Positions 11,322 through 19,900 of a stretch of DNA of 39,785 nucleotides are shown here, in pieces. The translations under genes and the position numbers were made by a program. Numbering within the stretch: position 1 is the first letter of the stretch; the number at the start of each line of letters is the position of its first letter. The DNA is from Pseudomonadota bacterium. GTDB lineage: Bacteria > Pseudomonadota > Gammaproteobacteria > Burkholderiales > Burkholderiaceae_C. The notes beneath the pieces were generated by a model. That model had not been told where the DNA came from. It ran no database searches and saw nothing but the letters and a program-made list of their open reading frames with translations. Location: NCBI GenBank assembly GCA_021846965.1, contig JAJZWA010000035.1, positions 1-39,785 on the forward strand, written 5' to 3'.

Positions 11322-12389
11322 ATGAAGAACGTCACCCTGCGCCAGCTCCGGGTCTTCGTCGCGGCCGCCCGGCACATGCATTTCGGCAAGGCCGCGCAAG
11401 AGCTGCACCTGACGCCGCCGGCCGTGTCCATGCACATTCGCGAGCTCGAGCAGCAGGTGGGACTGCCGCTGTTCGAGCGCCATGGCAAGTCGGTGAGCCT
11501 CACCCTGACCGCGGAGTACCTGCTGGTCTATGCCCGGCGCGTGCTGTCCACGCTCAAGGATGCCGAGGACGCGCTGGCGCGCTTTCGCGGCCTGCAGTCC
11601 GGGCGCCTGACCATCGGCATGGTCAGCTCGGCCAAGTACTTCATGCCGCGCCTGCTGGCCATGTTCCGCGAGGAACACCCGCACATCGAGGTCCGGCTGG
11701 TCGTGGCCAACCGCGAACAACTGGCCGAGCAGTTGCAGGGCAGCGAACTCGACCTGGCCATCATGGGCCGTCCCCCGCGCGAGCTGGCCACGCGCGGCGA
11801 GCCCTTCGCCGCGCACCCGCTGGGCGTGGTGTGCGCGCCCGATCACCCGCTGATGCGCGGCGAGCGCAAGCCCGCCTCGGCGCTGGCGCAGTTCGGCTTC
11901 GTCATCCGCGAGGCCGGCTCCGGCACGCGCAGCGCGATGGAGGAATACCTGCGCGAGTGGCGCGTGGATCCGCGCATCGACATGGAGCTCGCCAGCAACG
12001 AGACCATCAAGCAGATGGTCATGTCGGGCATGGGGGTGAGCTTCCTCTCGCTGCACGGCATCGGCCTGGAGCTGCGCAACGGCCTCATCGGCGTGCCCGA
12101 CGTCGAGGGCCTGCCGCTGGTGCGCAGCTGGCAGGTGGTGCACACCTCGAGCAAGGTGCTGTCACCCTCGGCCGAGGCGCTGCGCTACTTCGTGCTGGAA
12201 AACGGCGAGTCCTACCTGGCCCGCGAATTCGGCAGCCTGCACCCGATGCCGGCCGAACCGGTGAGCCCGTCGCCGGCGCAGGCGGCTGCCGCCGAGCGTC
12301 TCAGGCAGGCCGCCCGGCGCACGCAGCCAGCGCGGCCAGCAGCGCCAGCGGCGCCGTCTCGGCGCGCAGGGTCCGGGACCCCAGGCTGA
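11322..12389 (+). CDS. cbbR: CbbR, LysR-type activator of the Calvin operon
   Basis: A 355-residue LysR-type regulator divergent from cbbF. Residues 1-60 are the winged helix-turn-helix (TLRQLRVFVAAARHMHFGKA, LHLTPPAVSMHIRELEQQVG, LFERHGK). A linker helix follows, then the two-lobed effector domain, with SGRLTIGMVSSAKYFMPRLL and the GMGVSFLSLHGIGLEL region typical of CbbR. Effectors in relatives include phosphoenolpyruvate, NADPH and RuBP. ATG 11322 is chosen over an upstream TTG (11298) and GTG (11304) because AGGAAA lies just ahead. CbbR is usually 300-330 residues; here a Pro/Ala/Arg-rich tail of roughly 40 residues is added, and its last 89 bases run antisense to rsmE. Confidence 0.92.
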   Translation: MKNVTLRQLRVFVAAARHMHFGKAAQELHLTPPAVSMHIRELEQQVGLPLFERHGKSVSLTLTAEYLLVYARRVLSTLKDAEDALARFRGLQSGRLTIGMVSSAKYFMPRLLAMFREEHPHIEVRLVVANREQLAEQLQGSELDLAIMGRPPRELATRGEPFAAHPLGVVCAPDHPLMRGERKPASALAQFGFVIREAGSGTRSAMEEYLREWRVDPRIDMELASNETIKQMVMSGMGVSFLSLHGIGLELRNGLIGVPDVEGLPLVRSWQVVHTSSKVLSPSAEALRYFVLENGESYLAREFGSLHPMPAEPVSPSPAQAAAAERLRQAARRTQPARPAAPAAPSRRAGSGTPG

Positions 12390-13047
12390 CGGGCACGAAT
12401 CCGGCACGCAGGGCGGCGTCGATCTCGGCCTCGTCCAGCCCGCCTTCCGGCCCGCTGAGCGCCAGCACCGGCTGCGCCGGCGCCAAGGCCGCCGCCCACA
12501 GCGCCAGCGGCTGCACGCGCGCGGCCGCCGCGTCGCCGCGGGGGGCCGCCAGCAGGCAGCGCGCCTCGCCCGCGACCGGCTCCAGCCCGCGCAGCCAGGC
12601 CTGCAGGGTGCTCACCTCGCGCAGCCTCGGCAGTCGGTTGCGCCCGCACTGCTCGCAGGCGGCGATGGCCACACCGCGCCAATGCGCCAGGCGACGCTGG
12701 GCGCGCTCGCCCTCCAGGCGCAGCACGCCGCGCGTGCTCATCAGCGGCGCGATCGCCTGCGCGCCCAGCTCGGTGGCCTTTTCCACCAGCCAGTCCATGC
12801 GCTCGTTGGCGGGCATGCCCACGGCCAGTTCGACCTCGCGGTCGAGTTCGCGTTCGACCGCATCGAACTCCAGCAATTCCAGGCGGTCCGCCGGCAGCAG
12901 GCGCGCTCTCCACTGGCCGCCTTCGCCGTCGAAGGCCGCCACCTCCTCGCCTTCGCGCAGTCGCAGTGCGCGCACGTGGCGCTGCGCCTGCGCGCTCAAG
13001 CCCACGGTGGCGCCCGACAACGGCCCCGGCAGGAACAGCCGATGCAT
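12301..13047 (-). CDS. rsmE: 16S rRNA m3U1498 methyltransferase RsmE
   Basis: A 248-residue SPOUT-fold methyltransferase that methylates U1498 in the decoding region of 16S rRNA. The N-terminal PUA-like part starts MHRLFLPGPL and contains the QRHVRALRLREGEEV segment. The SPOUT knot includes ERMDWLVEKATELG, the CEQCGRNRLP loop, LALSGPEGGLDEAEI and the terminal LGSRTLRAETAPLALLAAL, all diagnostic. GAGG lies eight bases before the ATG. It follows tal with a 23-base gap and overlaps the cbbR tail by 89 bases, end to end. Confidence 0.95.
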   Translation of the reverse strand: MHRLFLPGPLSGATVGLSAQAQRHVRALRLREGEEVAAFDGEGGQWRARLLPADRLELLEFDAVERELDREVELAVGMPANERMDWLVEKATELGAQAIAPLMSTRGVLRLEGERAQRRLAHWRGVAIAACEQCGRNRLPRLREVSTLQAWLRGLEPVAGEARCLLAAPRGDAAAARVQPLALWAAALAPAQPVLALSGPEGGLDEAEIDAALRAGFVPVSLGSRTLRAETAPLALLAALAACAGRPA

Positions 13048-13070
13048 GGCCTGGCCCTCGCAAGCCCGGT

Positions 13071-14015
13071 TCAGGTGCGCAGCAGCTCGAGCAGCGCGTG
13101 GGTATCGGCGCTGAACGAGGCGATGCCCTCATCCAGCTTGCCGCGCCACATGTCGTCGGCAGCCAGCGCGGAGACGAACTCGGCACGCCCCACGGCCAGT
13201 TCCGCCTGATCCTCGGCCGGCCCCGGACGCGCCGGGTCCAGGCGCAGCGGCAGGGGCTGGGTGGACTGCGCCAGCTCGCCCAGCAGCGCCGGGGAAATGG
13301 TCAGCAGATCGCAGCCGCACAGCGCGGCGATCTGCGAGGTCTGGCGAAAACTCGCGCCCATCACCTCGGTGGGCACCGCGCGCGCCTTGTAGAAACGCCA
13401 GATGCGCTGCAAGGCGCGCACCCCGGGGTCGGCATCGCCCTCATGGGCTTGCGGATCCCAGGAGGCGCCCGCCTGCCGGCGCGCCCAGTCGGTGATGCGC
13501 CCGACGAAGGGCGACACCAGCTGCACCCCCGCAGCCGCGCAGGCGCGTGCCTGCATGAAACTGAACAGCAGGGTCATGTTGCAGGCCACGCCCTCGTCGC
13601 GCAGGCGGCGCGCCGCCTCGATGCCCTCCCAGGTCGTGGCCAGCTTGATCAGCACGCGCTCGCGCCGCACCCCGGCGGCCTCGTACAGGGCGATCACGCC
13701 GCGCGCGCGCTGCACGCTGGCCTCGGTGTCGTAGGACAGCCGGGCGTCGATCTCGGTCGAAACCCGTCCCGGCACGCGCTCCAGGATCTCGCGACCGAAG
13801 CGCACCAGCAGGCGATCCATCGCCTGCTCGGGATCGCGGGCGGCGCGCACCTCGGGGTCGCGCAGCAAGGGCGCGTACTCCGGCAGGCGCACGGCGCGCA
13901 GCACCAGGCTGGGGTTGGTGGTGGCCTCGGCCGCGCCCAGCTCGGGCAGGCGGAGGTACTCGGCGGTATCGGCCACCACGCGGGTGTGGCGCATCAGGTC
14001 GTTCAGGGCACTCAT
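13071..14015 (-). CDS. tal: Transaldolase
   Basis: A 314-residue TalB-type enzyme that moves a dihydroxyacetone unit between sedoheptulose-7-phosphate and glyceraldehyde-3-phosphate. Evidence: Asp16 in VVADTAEY, the EATTNPSLVLRA motif, VSTEIDARLSYDT, and the Schiff-base Lys124 in RVLIKLATTWEG. The C-terminal KLDEGIASFSADTHALLELL matches the family end. Length is normal. It lies between glnE and rsmE with gaps of 24 and 23 bases. Transaldolase is not part of the Calvin cycle itself but connects its sugar phosphates to the pentose phosphate pathway, so closeness to the cbb operon may be meaningful or chance. Confidence 0.95.
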   Translation of the reverse strand: MSALNDLMRHTRVVADTAEYLRLPELGAAEATTNPSLVLRAVRLPEYAPLLRDPEVRAARDPEQAMDRLLVRFGREILERVPGRVSTEIDARLSYDTEASVQRARGVIALYEAAGVRRERVLIKLATTWEGIEAARRLRDEGVACNMTLLFSFMQARACAAAGVQLVSPFVGRITDWARRQAGASWDPQAHEGDADPGVRALQRIWRFYKARAVPTEVMGASFRQTSQIAALCGCDLLTISPALLGELAQSTQPLPLRLDPARPGPAEDQAELAVGRAEFVSALAADDMWRGKLDEGIASFSADTHALLELLRT

Positions 14016-14039
14016 GACGCCATGGTAATCACGGACGAA

Positions 14040-16760
14040 TCACAGGCTCGCGGCTCGCGGCGCGGCCTCCTCCTGCCCGAACACCGCGCGGGTCAGCGCC
14101 TGCACCGCGGCGCGTTCGCGCGCCACGCGCGCCGGCTCGACCAGCGCGGCCTGCTCGGCCCCGCGCAGGCGCTCGGCATGCTGCAGCCGGCGCATGCGCC
14201 GGTAGGCCACCGCCGCCAGGCGCCCGACCCGCGCCGGCAGCAGGCCCAGCTGCTCGGCCAGGCGCAGCAGCGCGATATTGCCCACGTTGGCCACCAGCTG
14301 CGGGAAGGCGCAGGCATGCTCGAGCACCAGGGCCTGCACGGCGAATTCCACGTCCACCATGCCCCCGGGGTCATGCTTGAGGTCGAACAGGCTGCTTCGG
14401 TTCAGATGCCCCTCCGCCACGCGCCGGCGCATCGCCACCACCTCGGAGCGCAGGGCCGCGCCGTCGCGCGGCATGCCCAGCACCTGGGCGCGGATGGCCT
14501 CGAAACGCGCGCCCAGGCGCGCGTCACCGGCGCAAAAGCGCGCCCGGGTCAGCGCCTGGTGCTCCCAGGTCCACGCCGTGTTGCTGCCACGCCCGAGCTG
14601 GTATTGCTCGAAGGCGTCCAGCGAGGTCACCAGCAGACCGGCATTGCCATTCGGGCGCAGCCGGGTGTCGATCTCGAACAGGCCACCCGCCGGGGTGGCC
14701 GCGGTCAGCCACCACACCAGCTTGCGCGCCAGCGCGCCGTAGCGCTCGGGTGCCTCCGAGGCCTCGTCGTCGTACAGGAACACCACGTCGAGATCGGCCC
14801 CGTAGCCCAGCTCCTTGCCGCCCAGCTTGCCATAGGCGATGACCGCGAAGGCCGGCTGCTCGCGATGGCGTCGCGGCAGATCGTCCCAGGCCCAGGCCAG
14901 TGCGCGGTCGATCACCGCGTCGGCCAGCTCGGAGAGTTCATCGGCCACCTGCTCGACATGCAGGCGACCGCCCAGGTCGCGCACCAGGATGCGGAAAAGC
15001 TCGGCATGGAAGGCTCGGCGCAGCACGTCCAGGCCCTCGCCGGCGTCCCAGCTGCCACGCTGCAGGGCCAGCGCGCGCTGGCGCTCGCACTCGTCGCGGC
15101 AGGCGGGCGCCGAGAAACGCTCGATGGCGGGCGCGATCAGCTCGTCCACCACCATCGGGTTGCGCTTCACATAGTCGGCGGCCCAGCTGGAGGCTCCCAG
15201 CAGGCCCACCAGGCGCGCCAGCGCCTGCGCCTGCTCGGCGAAAAAGGCCAGGTAGGTCTCGCGGCGACCGATGGCCTCGAGCACGTCGACCAGGCGCGCC
15301 AGCACGAGGTCGGGCTGCGTCTGCTGCGAGGCGATGCCGATGCCGCGCTCGATCACCCGCAGCATGCGGGTGCGCCCGGCATCGCTGAGCGCTGCGTAGC
15401 GTGCCGACTGCGCCAGCGCGCGCAGGCGCCCCGCCGACTGCCCGCCCTCGATGCCCGCCGCCGTCAGCAGGTGCAGCAGGGCCTCGATGCTGTCGGCCGG
15501 CTTGCGGCAGCCCACGCAACGCGGCTGGGAGGAATGCAGCAGGGCATCGAACTCGCCGGCCACGTATTCGCGCACGGCATCGAGCTCGCGCAGCAGCGAA
15601 CACACCGGACGCGTCGAGGCCTGCACCATGCGGCAGGCCTGGGCGATGCGCTCCAGGTCTCCGTCCTCGGCGGGCAGGCAGTGGGTCTGCGCATCGTCCA
15701 GGTACTGGATGCGGTGCTCCAGGCGGCGCAGGAACTCGTAGCTCTGCGCCAGGCGTTGCGCCTGCTCGGGCTGCAGCAGCCCGGCCTCGGCCAGACGCTC
15801 CAGCGAACGCAGGGTGTTGCGGTCGCGGATCTCGGGCATGCGCCCGCCGCGCACGATCTGCAGCAACTGCACGATGAACTCGATCTCGCGGATGCCTCCG
15901 CGCCCGAGCTTGAGGTCGTTCGCCCGCTCGGGTCGCGCATTGGCGCGCCGGGCCGCCTCCTGGCGAATCTGGCGGTGCACCCCGCGCAGCGCCTCGAGCA
16001 TCGCGAAGTCCAGGTAGCGGCGCCACACGAAGGGCTCCACCACGGTGTCCAGCGCGGCCTGCTGGGTACTTGCCGCGTCCTGTGGCGACACGATGCGGCT
16101 CTTGAGCCAGGCGAAACGCTCCCATTCGCGCCCCTGGACCTGGAAATACTCCTCCAGCATGGCCAGGCTGACCACCGGCGGGCCGCTGTCCCCGTTGGGG
16201 CGCAGCCTGGTGTCGACGCGGAACACGAATCCGTCGGCGGTGAGGTCCGACAGCAAGGGCACGACGCACCGCACCACCTGCGCGAAGTAATCGAAATTTG
16301 ACAGCGGGTGCGCGCCGTCGGTATGGCCGTCCTGATCGAAGACGAACACCAGATCGATGTCGGAGGACACGTTGAGCTCGTCGCCGCCGAGCTTGCCCAT
16401 GCCCGCCACCATCAGCTGCGCGGGGCTGCCGTCACCCGCACGGGGCACGCCGTGGCGCTCGCGCAGCTCGGCCTCGGCATGGGCCAGCGCCGCCGCGATG
16501 GCGCTTTCGGCCATGCAGCCGATGCCGTGGCACACCTGCGCCAGCGGAGCGTCGTGCAATACGTCGCACTCCATCAGCCGCAGCATCAGGGCGTTGCGCA
16601 CCCGCCGCAGCGCGCAGGCCAGGCCCTCGCGCGCCTGCACCTGCCGCACCGCGGCGTCGATGGCTCCGCGGTCGGGAATGCCGACGCCCCACTGGGCGTG
16701 AATGTCGTCGAAGCGACCGGTCTGACGGCGGTAGAAGCGGGAAAACGCGTCGAGTTGCAT
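14040..16760 (-). CDS. glnE: Glutamine synthetase adenylyltransferase/adenylyl-removing enzyme
   Basis: A 906-residue bifunctional enzyme that adenylylates and deadenylylates glutamine synthetase in response to PII and glutamine. Two nucleotidyltransferase domains are plain: the N-terminal AR site VAGMGKLGGDELNVSSDIDL (residues ~118-137) and the C-terminal AT site AYGKLGGKELGYGADLDVVF (residues ~642-661), each with its own helical domain (GRGGIREIEFIVQLLQ and HDPGGMVDVEFAVQAL). I start at ATG 16760 (MQLDAFSRFYRRQ); the frame runs 69 codons further but without family character. The N-terminus is somewhat shorter than in E. coli. First gene of glnE-tal-rsmE, divergent from the yhdP-like gene. 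Confidence 0.94.
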   Translation of the reverse strand: MQLDAFSRFYRRQTGRFDDIHAQWGVGIPDRGAIDAAVRQVQAREGLACALRRVRNALMLRLMECDVLHDAPLAQVCHGIGCMAESAIAAALAHAEAELRERHGVPRAGDGSPAQLMVAGMGKLGGDELNVSSDIDLVFVFDQDGHTDGAHPLSNFDYFAQVVRCVVPLLSDLTADGFVFRVDTRLRPNGDSGPPVVSLAMLEEYFQVQGREWERFAWLKSRIVSPQDAASTQQAALDTVVEPFVWRRYLDFAMLEALRGVHRQIRQEAARRANARPERANDLKLGRGGIREIEFIVQLLQIVRGGRMPEIRDRNTLRSLERLAEAGLLQPEQAQRLAQSYEFLRRLEHRIQYLDDAQTHCLPAEDGDLERIAQACRMVQASTRPVCSLLRELDAVREYVAGEFDALLHSSQPRCVGCRKPADSIEALLHLLTAAGIEGGQSAGRLRALAQSARYAALSDAGRTRMLRVIERGIGIASQQTQPDLVLARLVDVLEAIGRRETYLAFFAEQAQALARLVGLLGASSWAADYVKRNPMVVDELIAPAIERFSAPACRDECERQRALALQRGSWDAGEGLDVLRRAFHAELFRILVRDLGGRLHVEQVADELSELADAVIDRALAWAWDDLPRRHREQPAFAVIAYGKLGGKELGYGADLDVVFLYDDEASEAPERYGALARKLVWWLTAATPAGGLFEIDTRLRPNGNAGLLVTSLDAFEQYQLGRGSNTAWTWEHQALTRARFCAGDARLGARFEAIRAQVLGMPRDGAALRSEVVAMRRRVAEGHLNRSSLFDLKHDPGGMVDVEFAVQALVLEHACAFPQLVANVGNIALLRLAEQLGLLPARVGRLAAVAYRRMRRLQHAERLRGAEQAALVEPARVARERAAVQALTRAVFGQEEAAPRAASL

Positions 16761-16972
16761 GCGCGGAGGATGCCGGCCCGAAGCCCGGCGAAGCCTAGGT
16801 GTTTCACCACGCAGCATATTGCAGGCCGGCTTTGCGTGCAGCAGGGCTTCAGGGGATCCGCGGCGCATGGCACCTTGGCTACCATCCCGGGGAGGGCCGT
16901 GGCACCGCGGCTGCTCGCGCTGACCGCGTGGCGCATCCACACCCTTCCGTTTCCACCCCACCCGCATTTTTC
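16761..16972. promoter_or_regulatory. glnE / yhdP-like divergent intergenic region
   Basis: These 212 bases must carry the promoters for glnE leftward and the large AsmA-like gene rightward. I see no clear -35/-10 pair. The only structure near glnE is a weak five-pair GCCGG/CCGGC stem (16772-16789) in its leader. No RNA gene is evident. Confidence 0.5.
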
Positions 16973-19900
16973 GTGTCCGCGCTGCACGTCACCGTCAAAT
17001 TCGCCACCCGGCTGCTGGAAGCGGCGATTGCACTGGTGGTCGTGGCCTACCTTTTGCTGGGCGCCTCGCTGCTGAGCCTGCGCTACGCGGTGCTGCCCAA
17101 CGCGCAGCGATTCGTGCCCTGGCTGGAGCAGGCATCCACCCAGGCCCTGGGCCTGCCGGTGCACATCGGCTCGGTGCGCAGCCAATGGCAGGGGCTGCTG
17201 CCTACGCTGACCCTGCGCGATCTGGTGATCGACGACACGGGGGGGCATCCGGCCTTGCGCCTGGCCTCGGTCCAGGCCCTGCCCTCCTGGAAAAGTCTGA
17301 CCCGGATGCAGCTGAGCTTCGAGCAACTGGTGATTCGCGGCGCCGATCTGCGCATCACCCGGGTGGACGCCACGCACCTGGACATCGGCGGCATTCCCAT
17401 CGACCTGGGATCGAGCGCGGGCAAGGATCAGCGCTTCGCCGACTGGCTGTTCTCGCAGGACCAGGTCCTGGTCCAGGACAGCGCCATCACCTGGGTGGAC
17501 AAGACGCGCAACGGCTCGCCGCTGCAATTGCACAACGTGCAGCTGGAATTGCGCAACAGCCTGCTGCATCACCGAGCCGCGCTGCAAGCCGTGCCACCGG
17601 AAAGCCTCGGCGCCCGCGTCCAATTGCGCGCCGACATGCGCCAGCCCCTGTTCGACCGTCACCCCGGCAACCTGGCCGCCTGGCAGGGGACCCTGTGGGC
17701 CGACCTGCCGCGCGTGGACCTGGACGCCCTGGCCCAGTGGGTCCGCCTGCCCGCGCATCTCTCGGGCGGCGCCGGCGCGCTGCGTGCCTGGCTGCAGATC
17801 GGGCACGACTACCAGCCTCAGTCCTTCACCGTGGTGGCGGCGCTGGGAACGATCCATGCGCAACTCGACCCGTCCCTGCCGCCGCTGCAATTGCGCGAAC
17901 TGACGGGCCGATTGAACTGGCGCCGGCTCGCCCACGGCAGCCAGCTCGAGCTCGCCGGCCTGCGACTGCGCGACATGGACGGCCGCTTGCTGGCGCCCAG
18001 CTTGCTGCAATGGCGCCAGCAACAGGCTCCGGGCGCGCCCGCCGAGGGCAGCCTCAGCGTGGGCGCGCTCGACCTGGGCGAGCTCGAGGCCCTGGCGCAG
18101 CGCCTGCCGCTGCCGGCCCAGTGGCGTGACCGCCTACTGCAGCTGCGCCCGCAGGGTCGCATCGACAGCGCCAACCTGAGCTGGAGCGGCGACTGGCTCA
18201 AGGGCCATGGCTTGCCGCAGCGCTATGCGCTCAAGGCCCGCTTCAGCCAGCTGGGCTGGAACAGTCCGGCCGCCGCGCCCAGCGCGCCGGGGGAGCAGGT
18301 CGGCCCGCGCAAGACCGGCGTCGTCGCGCCGCCGGCTTCCGCGCCGTCCGCCCCTGCGCTGCCGCCGCAGCTGCCCGGAATCCAGGGCCTGGACGGCAGC
18401 GTGGACGCCAACCAGGACGGCGGCAACGCCCGGCTGCGCATGCGCGATGGCGCGGTCGCGCTGCCCACCGTGTTCGAGGCGCCCAGCCTGCCCGTGAGCA
18501 GCCTGGACGCCCGCCTGAGCTGGAGCCGCGGCGGCGACGGCCAGTGGGACCTGCAGGGTTCGCAGATCCACCTGGCCACGCCGGACGCCGCCGGCAGCGT
18601 CAATCTGCGCTACACCACCCAGGCCCAGGGCCCCGGTCTGCTCGACCTGAGCGCGCGCCTGGACCGCGCGCAACTGCGCGCCGTTCCGCAATACCTTCCC
18701 CTGGGCATCGCCCAGGTCACGCGGGACTACCTGCGCAGCGCCATCGCGGGCGGCAGCGCCGACGACGTGCGCTTCCAGGTGCAGGGGCCGCTGGCACGTT
18801 TCCCCTTCGAGCAGCCCGGAAGCGGCCTGTTCCGCGTCGATGCGCGCATCCACGGGGGCGTGTTCAGCCCCGCACCGCGCCAGCTCCTGCCCAAGGGCCG
18901 GCAGGCCAACGCCAAGGATGCCGCGGCCAACGCCGTCTGGCCCGAGTTTCACGATATCGACGGCAGCTTCAGCTTCAGCTCCGTCGGCATGTCGGCGCGC
19001 GGTGTCAGTGCCCGCGTGGGCAAGGCCGTGCTGCAGGGGCTGGAGCTGCGCCTGCCCTCCTACCAGCATGGGGTACTGCAGGCGCAGGCCCAGGTGCATG
19101 CGCCCGCCGACGAGGCCCTGCGCTACGTGCGCAACTCCCCGCTGGACGCCGCGCTGGGCCATGCGCTTGGCGACGCCAGGGCCAGCGGCCCGCTGCGTCT
19201 GCAACTGGCCCTGAGCCTGCCGCTGGAGCACCCCGAGAAGGTGCGCGTGAAGGGACATCTGCAATTGCTGGGCGATCGCGTGCGCTACCTGCCCGCCCTG
19301 CCCGCGGTCGACGGCGTGCACGGCCAGGTCGATTTCAGCGAGAGCGGCTTCAGCATGCAGCTGCAGGGCGCCGACTTCGCCGGCGGCGCCCTGCAACTGC
19401 ATGGCGGACAGTCGCAGGGCGGCCCCGTGCACATCGAGGCCGACGGGCGGGTCGAGGCCGCCTCGCTGCGCGCCGCCCCGGAGCTGCGGGCCTGGACCCC
19501 GCTGCTGCGCCATCTGCACGGCAGCACGGCCTTCGCGCTGCGCGTGGACGCGCCGCCGGGGCAGGCCGGGCCTCGCATCCAGCTGAGCAGCTCCCTCGTC
19601 GGCATGGCCATCGACCTGCCTCCGCCCCTGGGCAAGAGCGCGCAGGCCGAGGAGACGCTGCGCGTGCTGCGCGCGGGCGGCAACGTGGACGGCGCGCAAC
19701 CCTGGTCGCTGGACCTCGATGGGGACCTGCGCGCGCGTGGCCTGCTGCAGCCCGCCGCGGCCGGCAAGCCGGCGCAGCTGCGCGGGCTCAGCGTGGCCTT
19801 GGGCACCGCGGCGCTGCCGCCTCCGGGCGCCGGGGTGCATCTCAACGTGAACCTTCCGCTGCTGGACCTGGATGCCTGGAAGCGCGCGCTTTCCGGCGAT

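Noticed and set aside
12966..16301. A 1,111-codon open frame on the + strand across glnE
   Set aside because: It runs antisense to glnE and tal, both with intact catalytic motifs; composition is that of a G/C-rich shadow frame.
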